Shown: positions 46,503 to 56,324 of the stretch, piece after piece
Layout: each line of letters begins with the position of its first letter
Position numbering within the stretch: position 1 is the stretch's first letter
NCBI RefSeq assembly: GCF_900103035.1
Contig: NZ_FMWO01000061.1
Span: 1-57,775 of the forward strand
DNA length: 57,775 nucleotides
Reading direction: 5' to 3'
Origin: Nitrosomonas mobilis
GTDB taxonomy: Bacteria; Pseudomonadota; Gammaproteobacteria; Burkholderiales; Nitrosomonadaceae
Program-made: the position numbers and the translations under genes
The notes under the pieces: generated by a model
The model's database searches: none
What the model was told of the DNA's origin: nothing
What the model saw: only the letters and a program-made list of their open reading frames with translations

Positions 46503-49500
46503 TTACCTACCCTCCTTATTAATTTTTTCTCCTGGAATTTCACCATTCCCCTCGCCGACCTTGATTACTTCAGGCGCATCCCAGCTACCCGTAATAGCAT
46601 ACTCACTTAGCAACACGCGATCAAAAGGATTTTGCAGAGTCAATGTAGTAATCATGGACGCAATACCGGCCACAGGCGTGGCCAGCCCAAATGAAGGAAA
46701 GGATTTCAAATTTAGTGATTGTGTTTCGTTGACCATATCCAATTCGCCAGTTAATGCCAGGTTTGCTGAACTGCCTATCGCCAACGCATTGTGTAATGTG
46801 GCAACTCCCTGATCAAAAGTGATACTGCCGGACAAATAATCAAAGCCAAACCCTTTTCCCAACAAATCATTGAAATCCAGCATTAATCTACGCGGGAGGG
46901 ATTTCAGGTCAAAAATTCCCAACAACTTGCCAATACCGGGTTTCAATTTAATCAATTGGCCACGTTCAGCAGTAATATTCAAGTTACCCGACAATGAAGG
47001 AAAATCAATGGAGGTAGGCTTGCCGTTCCATTGAAGATCACCTTCTACCTTGCCTTCCCCACGCGCGACCCAATTTTTCTGACCATGACGGCTGAGCAGA
47101 CTGCCGATATTGGTAGTTTGAAGTCGCAGATTACCGTTCACCGCAAATGGCGGCATGTGGTTCTGCCAAACTCCTTTAGCACGTAATTCTCCGTCTGGGT
47201 ACACAATCTGCAGTCTCTCCAGATGCCAGTCATTTTTTCTTTGTTCTGCACTTAGTGTCAAGCGGCCAAGCACTTCTTCATCAACCACTAGCTTATCTGC
47301 GGTCAGGTTGATACTTGGCCAATCGACTGGTGTTTGCTGACGACTCACAGGTAGCCAGGCGGCCTGCTCCGCTCGCGCTGGAATAATCAGTTTGCTCAAT
47401 CGTGCATTCACCTGATGCGGAGCAGGCCCTGACCAGCCGATGTCACCATCTACCTCCCTGCTGGTAACACGCGCCGTCCAGGCGTCACCCTGCCTGTCTA
47501 TCATCAAATGACTCTTATTAAAATAACTGCCCAGGTATTCGAGCTGATCAATACGTAAATCCAGGTAGGCAGACTGAGTAAGAAACCCATCCAGCCCTCG
47601 CCCGACTTGTCCTGATGCCACCTCCAGCTGACCATGCAACTTGATCAGCTCCCGCCACTGATCCCATTCCAGCCTGGAGATAGCTCCGTTTATTATCGTG
47701 CCGGTAACTATTGTCGACGGCTGACTATCCTTACCGAAGTAGATCGTGGTATGAATCGGCTGATAATGATAAGGCTTCTCGCGAATACGCTGAAATTGTG
47801 CTGTTATCACTTCACCAAAACGCACTGTTAACAAATCCTGATTCGGTTTGGTGAAATGCTTCTGAAAATGCAGAGGCATTTTCTCGGTAGCAGCTTTGGC
47901 TAACGGTGCCGGCAAGCTTAATTCCAGCCCCGCCAGATCAGAACTCACAACAACATCCACACTATCCGGCTCTATATCAACCGTGCTCTTCCATGCGGTT
48001 GATCCTTTGGCAAATCGTCCCCACAACTGTAACAAGCTCTCCGGCATCACTGAAAAATCGAGTGTCAGCGCATCAAAATTCACCCGACCATCAGCCTGTA
48101 AACGTAAACCACCGGAAGGTGAAGTGGTTGAAGTAATCGAGACCGGGCCGCCAAAAATCTCACCGTGCAGGTCCTCCAGAACCATGCCCCTTTCCGTAAA
48201 AACCAGACCACCATTGATCTCGTTCAAATCTGGAACAAAACGCCCAATATCGATTTGATTGTCAATCAGCTGATAACGGCCCTTCAATTTGGTTACCGAA
48301 AAATCTTTCTCATTCTTCGCCATATCAAGCTCCAGAGATAGTTTTCCCTTACCTGTTATTCTAGTATGACTCAACAACTCCTCAGCCGATGGAACAAAGT
48401 GGCTTTTCCTTACCAGATCAATCATTTCTCCAGAATCTCCACTGACCTCCCCATTGAGCTGAATTGCCGTAACGCCCGTCGAAATACCCTGAAGCGCAAC
48501 ATCCAGGTTTCGCAGATCGATATTGGCGATCTTCCCCTTGGCGAAAGATGCACTCAGATTATCTTCCTGCAGGGACAACCTGCCAGATAGATTAGAGATT
48601 TCAGGCAAATCATCGGGCAGCTTCATCCGCACTTGCCTGACCTCTGTCTGAGCGCTGACCGCGATGACTTCCTCTGGCGCCAATTGCTCGCTCTTGTCCG
48701 TATCCTTCAGACTCCCGGTTACCTGAAAGTTAGTCTTGCCTAATTTACCCGCTACACTTACATCGTTGACTGACTGACGTATTTCCTTATCCGGTAACCA
48801 GGCAAGCTGCTTTTGCAGCAGAGCCAGATCCCCCCTGGAAAGACTGCCATCCAACACAAGCTTATTATTAGAAGCCAGCCCTGCAGGACGATAGTAGCCA
48901 TGCACGCTACCTGCAGCTTCCTTACCGGAAAAAGTAAGGTCACCCAGTGCCAGCAGTGTCAACCCTTGTTCGGGTAATGAACGCCAACCAATTTGGCCCG
49001 TCATCGAATCGAATAACCATTTCTGGTTAGCCGATTTTTCACCGGTAATTTGTAAATTTTGCGAAGCCAATGTCATCATCCCGACCGATTCAGTTGCCCG
49101 AATAGTACCGCTCAGTCCGGCAACCGCCGGATAGCCACCGTAAGGCTGAGTAGAAAGATTGCTGAAATCTGCCTGCAGACTGAACATCCATTTGTCAGGC
49201 TGATTTTCCAGCCACCCCAGCCTCATCCGGGACGCCACTCCCATAGGAGAAAGATTTAAAGCAAGATTGCGCCAGTCTTCAGAAAGTGGCAGACTCGGCA
49301 GCAGATTAGCCAGCAGACCCAAATCGAGCCGATCAATCTGCAAACGATGCTGCAACGCCACCTCCCGGTTTTTACGGAATCGCTGCCAGACAAGCGAACC
49401 TATTTGTAACGGTGCCGCATCTCTCAGACTAATACCTACATGATCCGCATACCAGTATGTTCCGATCTCAGGAAAATCAGGCATCCACGCTTGCCCCAGC

Positions 49501-50438
49501 CTTCCCTGCAATCTGTCCAGCCATAGCCAAGGCAGCTGTTCTTCAAATCGTATCGCGGTATCCTGCAGTGCAATATCTGCTGTCCATTCGTTTAATTCAC
49601 CTCTGTCAATATCGAGCCAGGCACGGAATGTTCCCGCACCACCCGCCAGTTCGTACCCATCCGGCAGAGACAACCATTGCAGCCAGTTTTCAAGCACAAA
49701 ATCCTGTAAATTGACATACAAACGACCTTGCCAGGCAGACCAATCCTTGACTGAGGCACCCATAAAATCTCCGCGAATATCGATTCCGGAGATCAGATCA
49801 GCCGAAGTACGCACCTGCAGCCCAAAACGGTGCTGCTTCCCTCCGCGATCATTCTGTAAACGAAAATTTACGCTATCAAAGTAAAGTACTGGTGCTGAAC
49901 GGAACTCATCCTGCCAAAAAACAGCAGCCTGCTTAACGATCACCCGCCGCTGGTGCAGCAACCAGTCACCAAACCCTCCTTGGTCTTCACTGGCCTGCAG
50001 GGCTACTCCGGCAACATGCAGACTGCCCTGCATGTCACGGCGTATCAGCAAAGCCGGTTGATCAATGATAATTTCATGAAAATTGATCTCTCCACGCAGA
50101 ACCGAGCGCCAGGAAACCGTCCCCTCAATCTCGGAAAATATCAGCACCGGATTTTGCGCCGCATCAAATACCCGCACGCCGTGCATCAGCAAATGAGGAC
50201 GCAACCCATCCCAATTGGCTTCGATACCGTCAATTCTGATTGCCTGCTGTGCAGTACGCGAAATTACTGTCGCAATCTCCTCGCGGTAATCACCAATATT
50301 TGGCAATATCCAGTAACGCAAGCTTAATAACACCGTACTCGCGAGCAATATCGAGAATAACCCGCACCAGCCAGCCAGACGTACCAGATAGTGCGACATG
50401 AAACGATTCAGCATAAAACGCTTTCCAGTAAACGACAT
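46503..50438 (-). CDS. yhdP: YhdP-family AsmA-like lipid-transport protein
   Basis: A 1311-residue protein with one N-terminal membrane span (about 20-45) followed by a very long periplasmic part. The C-terminal region 'LLGIFDLKSLPRRLMLDFNDLLGKGFGFDYLSGSITFDQGVATLHNALAIGSSANLALTGELD' is the AsmA-like signature of YhdP. In E. coli YhdP, TamB and YdbH share a role in moving phospholipids to the outer membrane as long beta-groove bridges. Length is close to E. coli YhdP (1266). Divergent from glnE, with repeat copy C in between. Fits the lipid theme of lplT, pssA and psd. Confidence 0.93.
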   Translation of the reverse strand: MSFTGKRFMLNRFMSHYLVRLAGWCGLFSILLASTVLLSLRYWILPNIGDYREEIATVISRTAQQAIRIDGIEANWDGLRPHLLMHGVRVFDAAQNPVLIFSEIEGTVSWRSVLRGEINFHEIIIDQPALLIRRDMQGSLHVAGVALQASEDQGGFGDWLLHQRRVIVKQAAVFWQDEFRSAPVLYFDSVNFRLQNDRGGKQHRFGLQVRTSADLISGIDIRGDFMGASVKDWSAWQGRLYVNLQDFVLENWLQWLSLPDGYELAGGAGTFRAWLDIDRGELNEWTADIALQDTAIRFEEQLPWLWLDRLQGRLGQAWMPDFPEIGTYWYADHVGISLRDAAPLQIGSLVWQRFRKNREVALQHRLQIDRLDLGLLANLLPSLPLSEDWRNLALNLSPMGVASRMRLGWLENQPDKWMFSLQADFSNLSTQPYGGYPAVAGLSGTIRATESVGMMTLASQNLQITGEKSANQKWLFDSMTGQIGWRSLPEQGLTLLALGDLTFSGKEAAGSVHGYYRPAGLASNNKLVLDGSLSRGDLALLQKQLAWLPDKEIRQSVNDVSVAGKLGKTNFQVTGSLKDTDKSEQLAPEEVIAVSAQTEVRQVRMKLPDDLPEISNLSGRLSLQEDNLSASFAKGKIANIDLRNLDVALQGISTGVTAIQLNGEVSGDSGEMIDLVRKSHFVPSAEELLSHTRITGKGKLSLELDMAKNEKDFSVTKLKGRYQLIDNQIDIGRFVPDLNEINGGLVFTERGMVLEDLHGEIFGGPVSITSTTSPSGGLRLQADGRVNFDALTLDFSVMPESLLQLWGRFAKGSTAWKSTVDIEPDSVDVVVSSDLAGLELSLPAPLAKAATEKMPLHFQKHFTKPNQDLLTVRFGEVITAQFQRIREKPYHYQPIHTTIYFGKDSQPSTIVTGTIINGAISRLEWDQWRELIKLHGQLEVASGQVGRGLDGFLTQSAYLDLRIDQLEYLGSYFNKSHLMIDRQGDAWTARVTSREVDGDIGWSGPAPHQVNARLSKLIIPARAEQAAWLPVSRQQTPVDWPSINLTADKLVVDEEVLGRLTLSAEQRKNDWHLERLQIVYPDGELRAKGVWQNHMPPFAVNGNLRLQTTNIGSLLSRHGQKNWVARGEGKVEGDLQWNGKPTSIDFPSLSGNLNITAERGQLIKLKPGIGKLLGIFDLKSLPRRLMLDFNDLLGKGFGFDYLSGSITFDQGVATLHNALAIGSSANLALTGELDMVNETQSLNLKSFPSFGLATPVAGIASMITTLTLQNPFDRVLLSEYAITGSWDAPEVIKVGEGNGEIPGEKINKEGR

Positions 50439-50447
50439 CTCTAGGGC

Positions 50448-50580
50448 ACCTCTAAAATCTCAGAGTTCTGAGTAAGACCAGGCGCGAATAAAAAATGTTG
50501 GCGCAGCACACAATTGATATGTAAGGAAACATTTTTTGTGAGTAACGAAGTATTGTGGCGAAATATGAATTTTTAGAAGC
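50448..50580 (+). repeat. MITE-like repeat, copy C
   Basis: 133 bp starting ACCTCTAAAATCTCA and ending TGAATTTTTAGAAGC, inverted ends matching copy B. Long internal blocks match copy B, including GGCGCGAATAA.AAATGTTG.CGCA and TAAGGAAACATTTTTT. It lies between the divergent yhdP and glnE. Confidence 0.68.
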
Positions 50581-50769
50581 CTTCTAATCGACAGAACTGC
50601 CAATGCAGCACTCCAACCAAAACAATAAATACCAGAGCAGCCTATAATTGACAGCCTGAGAGGCCATTTTTTATGTGCAACAAAAAACTACGAATTTTAG
50701 AAGCAAACCGAGAAATATTCTAATTGATTCCACCAACAGTTTTCGATCGAGGCCGCTCCCCAACCAGTT
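50581..50769. other. Rest of the yhdP-glnE intergenic region
   Basis: Together with copy C this makes a 331-base gap. A further right-end-like piece of the repeat, ACGAATTTTAGAAGC, is at 50690-50704. GCCT-GAG-AGGC followed by ATTTTTT (about 50655-50672) resembles a very short terminator on the plus strand. No gene is visible. Confidence 0.4.
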
Positions 50770-53544
50770 ATGACATCACCACCTGACAGCACTTTACTGC
50801 TGGGCAGCATTCTGCCTTACAGCCGATATATGCAAAGAACACTCGCAAGTGAACCTGCGTTGGAAGATGCCCTTGTACAGCACATGCAGCATGCCTTCAG
50901 TGAGCAAGAAATGCTTAAATTTCTGCAAACTGCGGCTGCAACCAATGAAGCAGGGCTGCGTCGATCGCTCAGGCAACTGCGCAAGCGGGTCATGCTACGC
51001 CTTATCGCACGTGATCTCACCGGGTTGGCGGATTTGAATGAAGTCATGCTGACTATGACCGCTCTGGCAGAAACCACGATTCGTTTTGCACTTGAATTAC
51101 ACCATGCCTGGCTGGCCGACCCTACCCGCCATGGTGAGCCGATAGGTGAAAAAACTGACACTCGTCAGCAACTGCTGGTCGTCGCAATGGGTAAATTAGG
51201 CGGCAGAGAACTGAATGTCTCTTCCGACGTAGACCTGATTTTCATCTACCCGGAAGAAGGCGAAACCACAGGCGCCAACCCAATTGCCAACCATGAATTT
51301 TTTACCAAACTGGGACGCAAGCTGATTGCGAGTCTTAATGATTATACCGCGGACGGCTTTGTATTCCGGGTAGACATGCGTTTGCGTCCGTATGGAGAAA
51401 ACAGCCCTCTGGCAGTCAGTCTTGCCACACTTGAAGACTATTTCGTCACACATGGACGCGAATGGGAACGGCATGCCTGGATAAAAAGCCGGGTCATCGC
51501 CGGCTCTTCGATTGCGGAGGCTGCCCTGATGGAACTGGTTGTGCGTCCGTTCGTATTCCGCAAATATCTCGACTTTGAAGCCTATGAAGCCATGCGGCGG
51601 CTACATGCCCAGCTGCGCAAGGAAATTTATCGACGTGAGCTGCAAGACAATATCAAACTTGGACCCGGCGGTATTCGCGAAATCGAATTTATCGCCCAGC
51701 TTTTCCAGCTGATTCGCGGCGGATTCGACGCTGATCTGTGCATCCGCCCTACCCTGGCGACCCTGAAACGCCTCCGGCAAAAGCAACCAGTGCCCGCTCA
51801 AACCTTTGATGAATTGATCGACGCGTATCAGTTTCTGCGTAAATTGGAGCATCGCTTGCAATACCTTGATGATCAGCAGACTCAGGCTCTGCCACAGAAT
51901 GCTGATGACCAGATATTGATCACCAAGACAATGAATTTCAGAGATTATGCAGAGCTTCTACAGCAACTGGATCATCACCGCAAAATAGCTTCACGTCATT
52001 TTGAACTGATTTTTGCAGAGCGGCACAAATCCGGCAACCATAACTCACTGGCCAGTCTAAAGCTCGAAGGGACAGACGGGGACTCCACGCCCAAAGCCTT
52101 CAACCAGCAACTTAAAGACTTTGGTTACGCTGATCCCGACAAAATTACCGGGCGAGTACAACGATTTTACGACAGCGATTTTTTTCAGCAACTTCCTTCC
52201 ACCAGCCAGGAAAAAATACTTGGCCTAATGTCCAGCCTGATTGAAGTTATCGCACATTTTCCACAGATTGAAATCACGCTTGAGCGGATGTTACAGCTAC
52301 TTGAGAAAATCAGTCCTCACCCAGGCTATCTCGCGCTACTGCAGGAGCAACCACAAACTCTGCCACGCGTCGCCAAACTCGTCAGCGCCAGCCAGTGGAC
52401 CAGTGATTATCTCGGCCGACATCCCATTCTGCTCGATGAACTGCTCACCCCGCTTGGAGTGCATGCTTTACCAGACTGGGTGGTACTCGAGGCCGAGCTC
52501 GTCCATCAGCTTTATCACGCCAACATACCGAAGGCAGAACTGACAGAATGGCAAATGGATGTTCTGCGTCATTTTCAGCATGCTCAGACCTTCCGTCTGC
52601 TGGCAGTCGATCTGGAGGGCAACCTGCCACTGGAGAAGCTCAGCGACCATCTGGCCGAACTGGCCGGCCTCATTCTCGGTCACGTATTACAGCTTGCCTG
52701 GCAGGGCCTCAAGAAAAAACACCGTCCCGACCCCGTCTTTACCATTATTGGTTACGGCAAACTTGGCGGCAAGGAGCTGGGATACGTATCCGACCTGGAT
52801 ATCGTGTTCCTGTACGACGACGACGACCCGGATGCGTTAGCGGTTTATACCAAACTTGCACAGAGCATCAACCACTGGTTAACCGCGCATACTTCCGCTG
52901 GCGTGCTATATGAAATCGATCTACGCCTGCGACCCAGCGGCGCCACGGGATTACTGGCCAATTCCATGGAAGCGTTTGCCAACTATCAGCATCAACTTGC
53001 CTGGGTATGGGAACATCAAGCGCTGACCCGCGCACGTTTTGTCGTTGGCGATCAACAGGCAGGAGAAAAATTTGAACAGTTACGCAGGGAAATACTTTGC
53101 CAACCACGCGAACTGACGCAGCTCAAACAGGACATCACCATGATGCGCCGCAAGATGCTCGATGCCCATCCAAACTCCACCAGCCTGTTCGACATCAAGC
53201 ATGATCGCGGCGGCATCATCGACGCGGAATTCATCGTACAATTCCTGATATTGGGCTACGCCCATCAGCATCCACAGCTAACCGACAACATCGGCAACAT
53301 TGCACTGCTGAAACTGGCGGGAGAACTTGGTCTGATTCCATCCAACCTGGCTAACACCGTGCCCACCGCCTATCGTGAATTTCGCCGCCTGCAACACCAG
53401 CTGAGATTAAGCGGCACACCCCTGTCCCCCGGTGGCACGCCTGCAAAAGGCGTTTCTCAGGTATACGCCCGCATATCCGCTGACCACCTGACCGATGCAC
53501 GCCAGGCCGTTCTGCAATTGTGGGAAGAAGTATTCGGAGAATGA
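50770..53544 (+). CDS. glnE: Bifunctional glutamine synthetase adenylyltransferase / adenylyl-removing enzyme
   Basis: A 924-residue protein with two nucleotidyltransferase domains: the N-terminal deadenylylase ('VVAMGKLGGRELNVSSDVDLIFIYPEEGET') and the C-terminal adenylylase ('IIGYGKLGGKELGYVSDLDIVFLYDDDDPDA'), each followed by a helical GlnD-PII-UTase-like domain ('GPGGIREIEFIAQLFQLIRGG'; 'DRGGIIDAEFIVQFLILGYAHQ'). It adds or removes AMP on glutamine synthetase according to PII and glutamine. Length slightly under E. coli GlnE (946). Its location opposite yhdP is usual for betaproteobacteria. Confidence 0.96.
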   Translation: MTSPPDSTLLLGSILPYSRYMQRTLASEPALEDALVQHMQHAFSEQEMLKFLQTAAATNEAGLRRSLRQLRKRVMLRLIARDLTGLADLNEVMLTMTALAETTIRFALELHHAWLADPTRHGEPIGEKTDTRQQLLVVAMGKLGGRELNVSSDVDLIFIYPEEGETTGANPIANHEFFTKLGRKLIASLNDYTADGFVFRVDMRLRPYGENSPLAVSLATLEDYFVTHGREWERHAWIKSRVIAGSSIAEAALMELVVRPFVFRKYLDFEAYEAMRRLHAQLRKEIYRRELQDNIKLGPGGIREIEFIAQLFQLIRGGFDADLCIRPTLATLKRLRQKQPVPAQTFDELIDAYQFLRKLEHRLQYLDDQQTQALPQNADDQILITKTMNFRDYAELLQQLDHHRKIASRHFELIFAERHKSGNHNSLASLKLEGTDGDSTPKAFNQQLKDFGYADPDKITGRVQRFYDSDFFQQLPSTSQEKILGLMSSLIEVIAHFPQIEITLERMLQLLEKISPHPGYLALLQEQPQTLPRVAKLVSASQWTSDYLGRHPILLDELLTPLGVHALPDWVVLEAELVHQLYHANIPKAELTEWQMDVLRHFQHAQTFRLLAVDLEGNLPLEKLSDHLAELAGLILGHVLQLAWQGLKKKHRPDPVFTIIGYGKLGGKELGYVSDLDIVFLYDDDDPDALAVYTKLAQSINHWLTAHTSAGVLYEIDLRLRPSGATGLLANSMEAFANYQHQLAWVWEHQALTRARFVVGDQQAGEKFEQLRREILCQPRELTQLKQDITMMRRKMLDAHPNSTSLFDIKHDRGGIIDAEFIVQFLILGYAHQHPQLTDNIGNIALLKLAGELGLIPSNLANTVPTAYREFRRLQHQLRLSGTPLSPGGTPAKGVSQVYARISADHLTDARQAVLQLWEEVFGE

Positions 53545-53596
53545 CCGCAACCAAATAAATAGTGAAATAGTGAGAACTCCCGGCAACCGGCCATCA

Positions 53597-54571
53597 TCAC
53601 AGATGATCGAGCGGGCTTACTACTGCCTTACCACTCTTGTTCAACACATACGTATAAATCATTGTCGTCGCCACATCGCTATGCCCAAGCAATTCCTGCA
53701 CAGTGCGAATATCGTAACCGGCCTGCAACAGATGGGTTGCAAAACTATGACGAAGGGTATGCGGTGAGACCGGCTTGGCAATTCCGGCGGCCAGCGCCGC
53801 TTTCTTGACATAACGCTGCACCTGTTTTTCTTCGACATGATGGCGACGCTCAATCTGGCTAAGAGGATCGACCGAGTATTTTTTGGCGGCAAACACATAC
53901 TGCCAGCCCCATTCCTTTGCCGCGCCAGGATATTTGGCCGCCAGTGCATCGGGCAACCACACATTCGCTTTGCCGAGACAGACATCCTCATCATGCCACT
54001 CACGGCGCAAGACAAGCTGGGCACGCATCGCTTCCAGCAAACTCTCGGGCAACATCGTCACCCGATCTTTACCGCCCTTACCATCACGCACAACAATTTC
54101 CCGCCGCATCAACTCCACATCTTTTACCCGTAGCCGCACCGCCTCCATCAACCGCATACCCGTACCATACAGCAAATGGATGATCAAACCGATTGGCGCC
54201 GGCGCGATCGCCGTCTCCCGCAGTAACTTCTGAACTTCCAGAATCGTTAAAACCACCGGTAATCGCCGGGGTTCTCTGGAGCGTTCAAAGTTATCCACCC
54301 ACGGCAAATCAACTGCCAGCACCTCGCGATAAAGAAACAAAATTGCCGACAGCGCCTGATTCTGGGTAGATGTGGAAACATGACGCCGGGCAGCCAGATG
54401 GGTTAGAAACCTCTCAACCTCAGCAGCACCCATCTCCAATGGATGACGCTCATCATTAAAAGTAATAAATTGCTTGATCCATGAAATATAGGTATTTTCT
54501 GTACTCAGGCTATAGTGTTTGAAACGAATTTTCTCACGCACCTGATCAAGCAGTTTCTTAACGGGTGGCAT
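53597..54571 (-). CDS. intI: Integron integrase (tyrosine recombinase)
   Basis: A 324-residue tyrosine recombinase. The catalytic set is visible: Arg140 (GTGMRLMEAVRL), His271-x2-Arg274 (SPHTLRHSF), His297 (LGHSD) and nucleophile Tyr306 (TTMIYTYV). The extra patch between motifs II and III, around residues 211-246 (AAKYPGAAKEWGWQYVFAAKKYSVDP...RRHH), is diagnostic of IntI. It inserts circular cassettes at attI and excises them at attC sites. It is transcribed away from the cassette array, the usual integron layout. N. europaea is known to carry a functional IntI; whether this is its orthologue cannot be checked here. Confidence 0.95.
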   Translation of the reverse strand: MPPVKKLLDQVREKIRFKHYSLSTENTYISWIKQFITFNDERHPLEMGAAEVERFLTHLAARRHVSTSTQNQALSAILFLYREVLAVDLPWVDNFERSREPRRLPVVLTILEVQKLLRETAIAPAPIGLIIHLLYGTGMRLMEAVRLRVKDVELMRREIVVRDGKGGKDRVTMLPESLLEAMRAQLVLRREWHDEDVCLGKANVWLPDALAAKYPGAAKEWGWQYVFAAKKYSVDPLSQIERRHHVEEKQVQRYVKKAALAAGIAKPVSPHTLRHSFATHLLQAGYDIRTVQELLGHSDVATTMIYTYVLNKSGKAVVSPLDHL

Positions 54572-54719
54572 TGTCGTATTTATTATTAAAGATTGTCCTA
54601 CTGAAGTCGTTACAATTTTAGGATATATTACAAATTTTTTAATAATTTTTCTGATTATACGACATCACCACCTGAGTTATAGGGCAGAATGTCGTATACA
54701 TTACGTTAGTGCTATTTAA
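54572..54719 (+). promoter_or_regulatory. attI-like region and integrase leader
   Basis: The gap between intI and the first cassette gene ends in a candidate core site GTTAGTG (54705-54711), near the GTTRRRY consensus. Three copies of TGTCGTAT or its inverse occur at about 54573-54580, 54656-54663 and 54689-54697, which could be integrase arm-type sites or a regulator's operators. The sequence between is extremely AT-rich and may hold the cassette promoter Pc and the intI promoter. Confidence 0.6.
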
Positions 54720-55157
54720 ATGAAACGTACCGATGCGCAAGAAGAGCAAGAGGGTTTTGTTCGTGGATTTCATGACATTCCTTCTGATAATAAATTATGC
54801 CAAATGTCGTTTGTTGAGCTTGCCGCTGAACTCACAGCATCCGAAAATGATTCGCCAAAGTTCATTGCCATCGAGCGTGAGTTGAAGAAACACATTGCAA
54901 AAGACCAAGCCAAAATTAACCTCCCAAATATGCTTTACGCCGCCTGTGTCGGCGGCACTTTCGCACTCGCTGGCGTTGTGTTGGGCTACTGCCTAAAAAA
55001 TGATGTAACCTCAACCAGCTCCGTGCAAGGCGTTGAAAAAAGCGCACTCTACCCAAGCCTGCAAAATGGAAACGCCCCGGTTAGCAAGCCATCCGTCATG
55101 CCGCCGGCCATACACCCAGCACCAGCTCAAAACAATGCACAGCCAAGCAAGCAATAG
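54720..55157 (+). CDS. Cassette 1 gene: single-span membrane protein of unknown function
   Basis: A 145-residue protein. The N-terminal cytoplasmic part is charged (MKRTDAQEEQEGFVRGF...), one membrane span lies at about residues 70-91 (MLYAACVGGTFALAGVVLGYCL), and a Ser/Pro/Ala-rich tail (VSKPSVMPPAIHPAPAQNNAQ) follows. It starts nine bases after the attI core and is followed within three bases by attC1, the compact packing of an integron cassette. No family recognised; no toxin, antitoxin or resistance motif is visible. Confidence 0.75.
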   Translation: MKRTDAQEEQEGFVRGFHDIPSDNKLCQMSFVELAAELTASENDSPKFIAIERELKKHIAKDQAKINLPNMLYAACVGGTFALAGVVLGYCLKNDVTSTSSVQGVEKSALYPSLQNGNAPVSKPSVMPPAIHPAPAQNNAQPSKQ

Positions 55158-55159
55158 TC

Positions 55160-55219
55160 CTCTAACCCGGCGTTCAACACGGACGCTCCTTCGGCGCGCC
55201 GGTTAACTCTACATTAGGC
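55160..55219 (+). repeat. attC site 1 (59-base element)
   Basis: R'' core CTCTAAC (55160-55166), an imperfect internal inverted repeat with CCGGCG and CGCGCCGG arms, the GTTCAACACGGACGC and GGTTAACTC L boxes, and R' core ATTAGGC (55213-55219). It resembles the classic 60-bp attC of mobile integrons. Both cores deviate at one position from RYYYAAC/GTTRRRY. It ends cassette 1. Confidence 0.85.
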
Positions 55220-55228
55220 AAAAGCCCC

Positions 55229-55702
55229 ATGAACCACACAGATCAAATCAAAGACCTTGCGACGACCGTAAACGGCAGCCTGACTGTCTATATCGCTATC
55301 CACAATGCAATCTTCCGGGATGCAGCCACCTTCAAGAGCTTCCTGAAGAATCTCTTCGGGCGGGGTGTGCCTATGTCGAAGTTGCTTGAGGATTCCGAAG
55401 GACTCTTGCCGCTATGGGACTCCATTCACAAGAAAATAGAGGTTTTCCGGCAGACAGCCTACTTATCCTTGTCGAAAGATGAAAGATACTATTTCGACAT
55501 CCTGTCACGCTACGTGGCTGCTGTCCGAAAAACCGTCGCGGCACTAGTTGACCGACAGCGTTTAATGAACGAAAAAAGTAAGGGAAATCCAGTGACTTGG
55601 GAAGCTTTTCAGCAGAAAGAAATGGCCTATCAGATGGCAGTCCAACAATACACGGCGATAGGTCAGGAATTGAATGACGCAGCCCCTATTATTTTTGGAT
55701 GA
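55229..55702 (+). CDS. Cassette 2, first gene: unknown protein
   Basis: A 157-residue soluble, mostly helical protein starting MNHTDQIKDLATTVNGSLTVYIAIHNAIF, with basic and aromatic patches (FKSFLKNLFGRGVPMSKLLED) and long helical stretches (DILSRYVAAVRKTVAALVDRQRLMNEKSKG). It starts nine bases after attC1. No attC separates it from the next gene. No family recognised; a defence role would fit cassette biology but there is no motif to show it. Confidence 0.75.
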   Translation: MNHTDQIKDLATTVNGSLTVYIAIHNAIFRDAATFKSFLKNLFGRGVPMSKLLEDSEGLLPLWDSIHKKIEVFRQTAYLSLSKDERYYFDILSRYVAAVRKTVAALVDRQRLMNEKSKGNPVTWEAFQQKEMAYQMAVQQYTAIGQELNDAAPIIFG

Positions 55703-55783
55703 AAAAGCCGAGCCAATTGCTACAGTCACGGAGAGAAGCGTCTGAATTCTAACGAATGGTATTACGAAGGAGGGTCGTGCAAC

Positions 55784-56296
55784 ATGTTTGGTTTATTTAA
55801 GAAACAATCACCACCAGAAGAGTTAGTTGACAAGCTACGACCTCATTACGCGCAAGTCGTGTCTCTCGTTAATACCATTGATGGGCCGTTCTCTAAACTT
55901 TATGAGGCAGGCATTTTCGTTTCGTCTGTGGCCACCTCAAAGATTTTGACTTTTCAGAAAGTTGATCCGCCAGCATTCGCGGACGAATTTAATGCTATGT
56001 GGGTTAAATACCTTATCGGCAGCTATTCAGTTGACGGGAAAAGTCCATCCAAGAATGTGGTCGTGTCACGGCTGCAAGAGGAATTCCCTGTCTACCGTGA
56101 ACTCTTTTTCGATACGATTGACCCCAGTCACAAAGAGAAAGCTCACGACAATGCAGTTACTTTAATGATGGTGCTTTTTAGAAATTGCACAGGAAAACAA
56201 TCACCAGAAGGTAAAGGCAACTTCTTAAATCTTATGCTTGCCTCCAGCCAGCTTGTAGGTATTGGTTCACGCATTCTCAAAGAGATTAACGAGTGA
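55784..56296 (+). CDS. Cassette 2, second gene: unknown protein
   Basis: A 170-residue soluble protein, MFGLFKKQSPPEELVDKLRPHYAQVVSLVNTIDG..., with a basic N-terminus and helical middle and no visible signal or membrane span. It has its own strong ribosome site (AAGGAGGG, 10 bases upstream), needed because it lies 81 bases behind the first gene. attC2 follows 28 bases after its stop. Together with the first gene it forms one two-gene cassette. Unrecognised family. Confidence 0.75.
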   Translation: MFGLFKKQSPPEELVDKLRPHYAQVVSLVNTIDGPFSKLYEAGIFVSSVATSKILTFQKVDPPAFADEFNAMWVKYLIGSYSVDGKSPSKNVVVSRLQEEFPVYRELFFDTIDPSHKEKAHDNAVTLMMVLFRNCTGKQSPEGKGNFLNLMLASSQLVGIGSRILKEINE

Positions 56297-56324
56297 TTTT
56301 TATAAAAAATACAGCACCGGAAAT

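Noticed and set aside
54658..54675. 15-base match (GACATCACCACCTGA) between the attI region and the start of glnE (50771-50785)
   Set aside because: A 15-base match between some two places in 58 kb is expected by chance; flanks do not align.
55703..55783. Possible attC between the two genes of cassette 2 (TTCTAAC around 55747)
   Set aside because: No L boxes, no R' core and no palindrome; the 5' core of the cassette matches attC2 instead.
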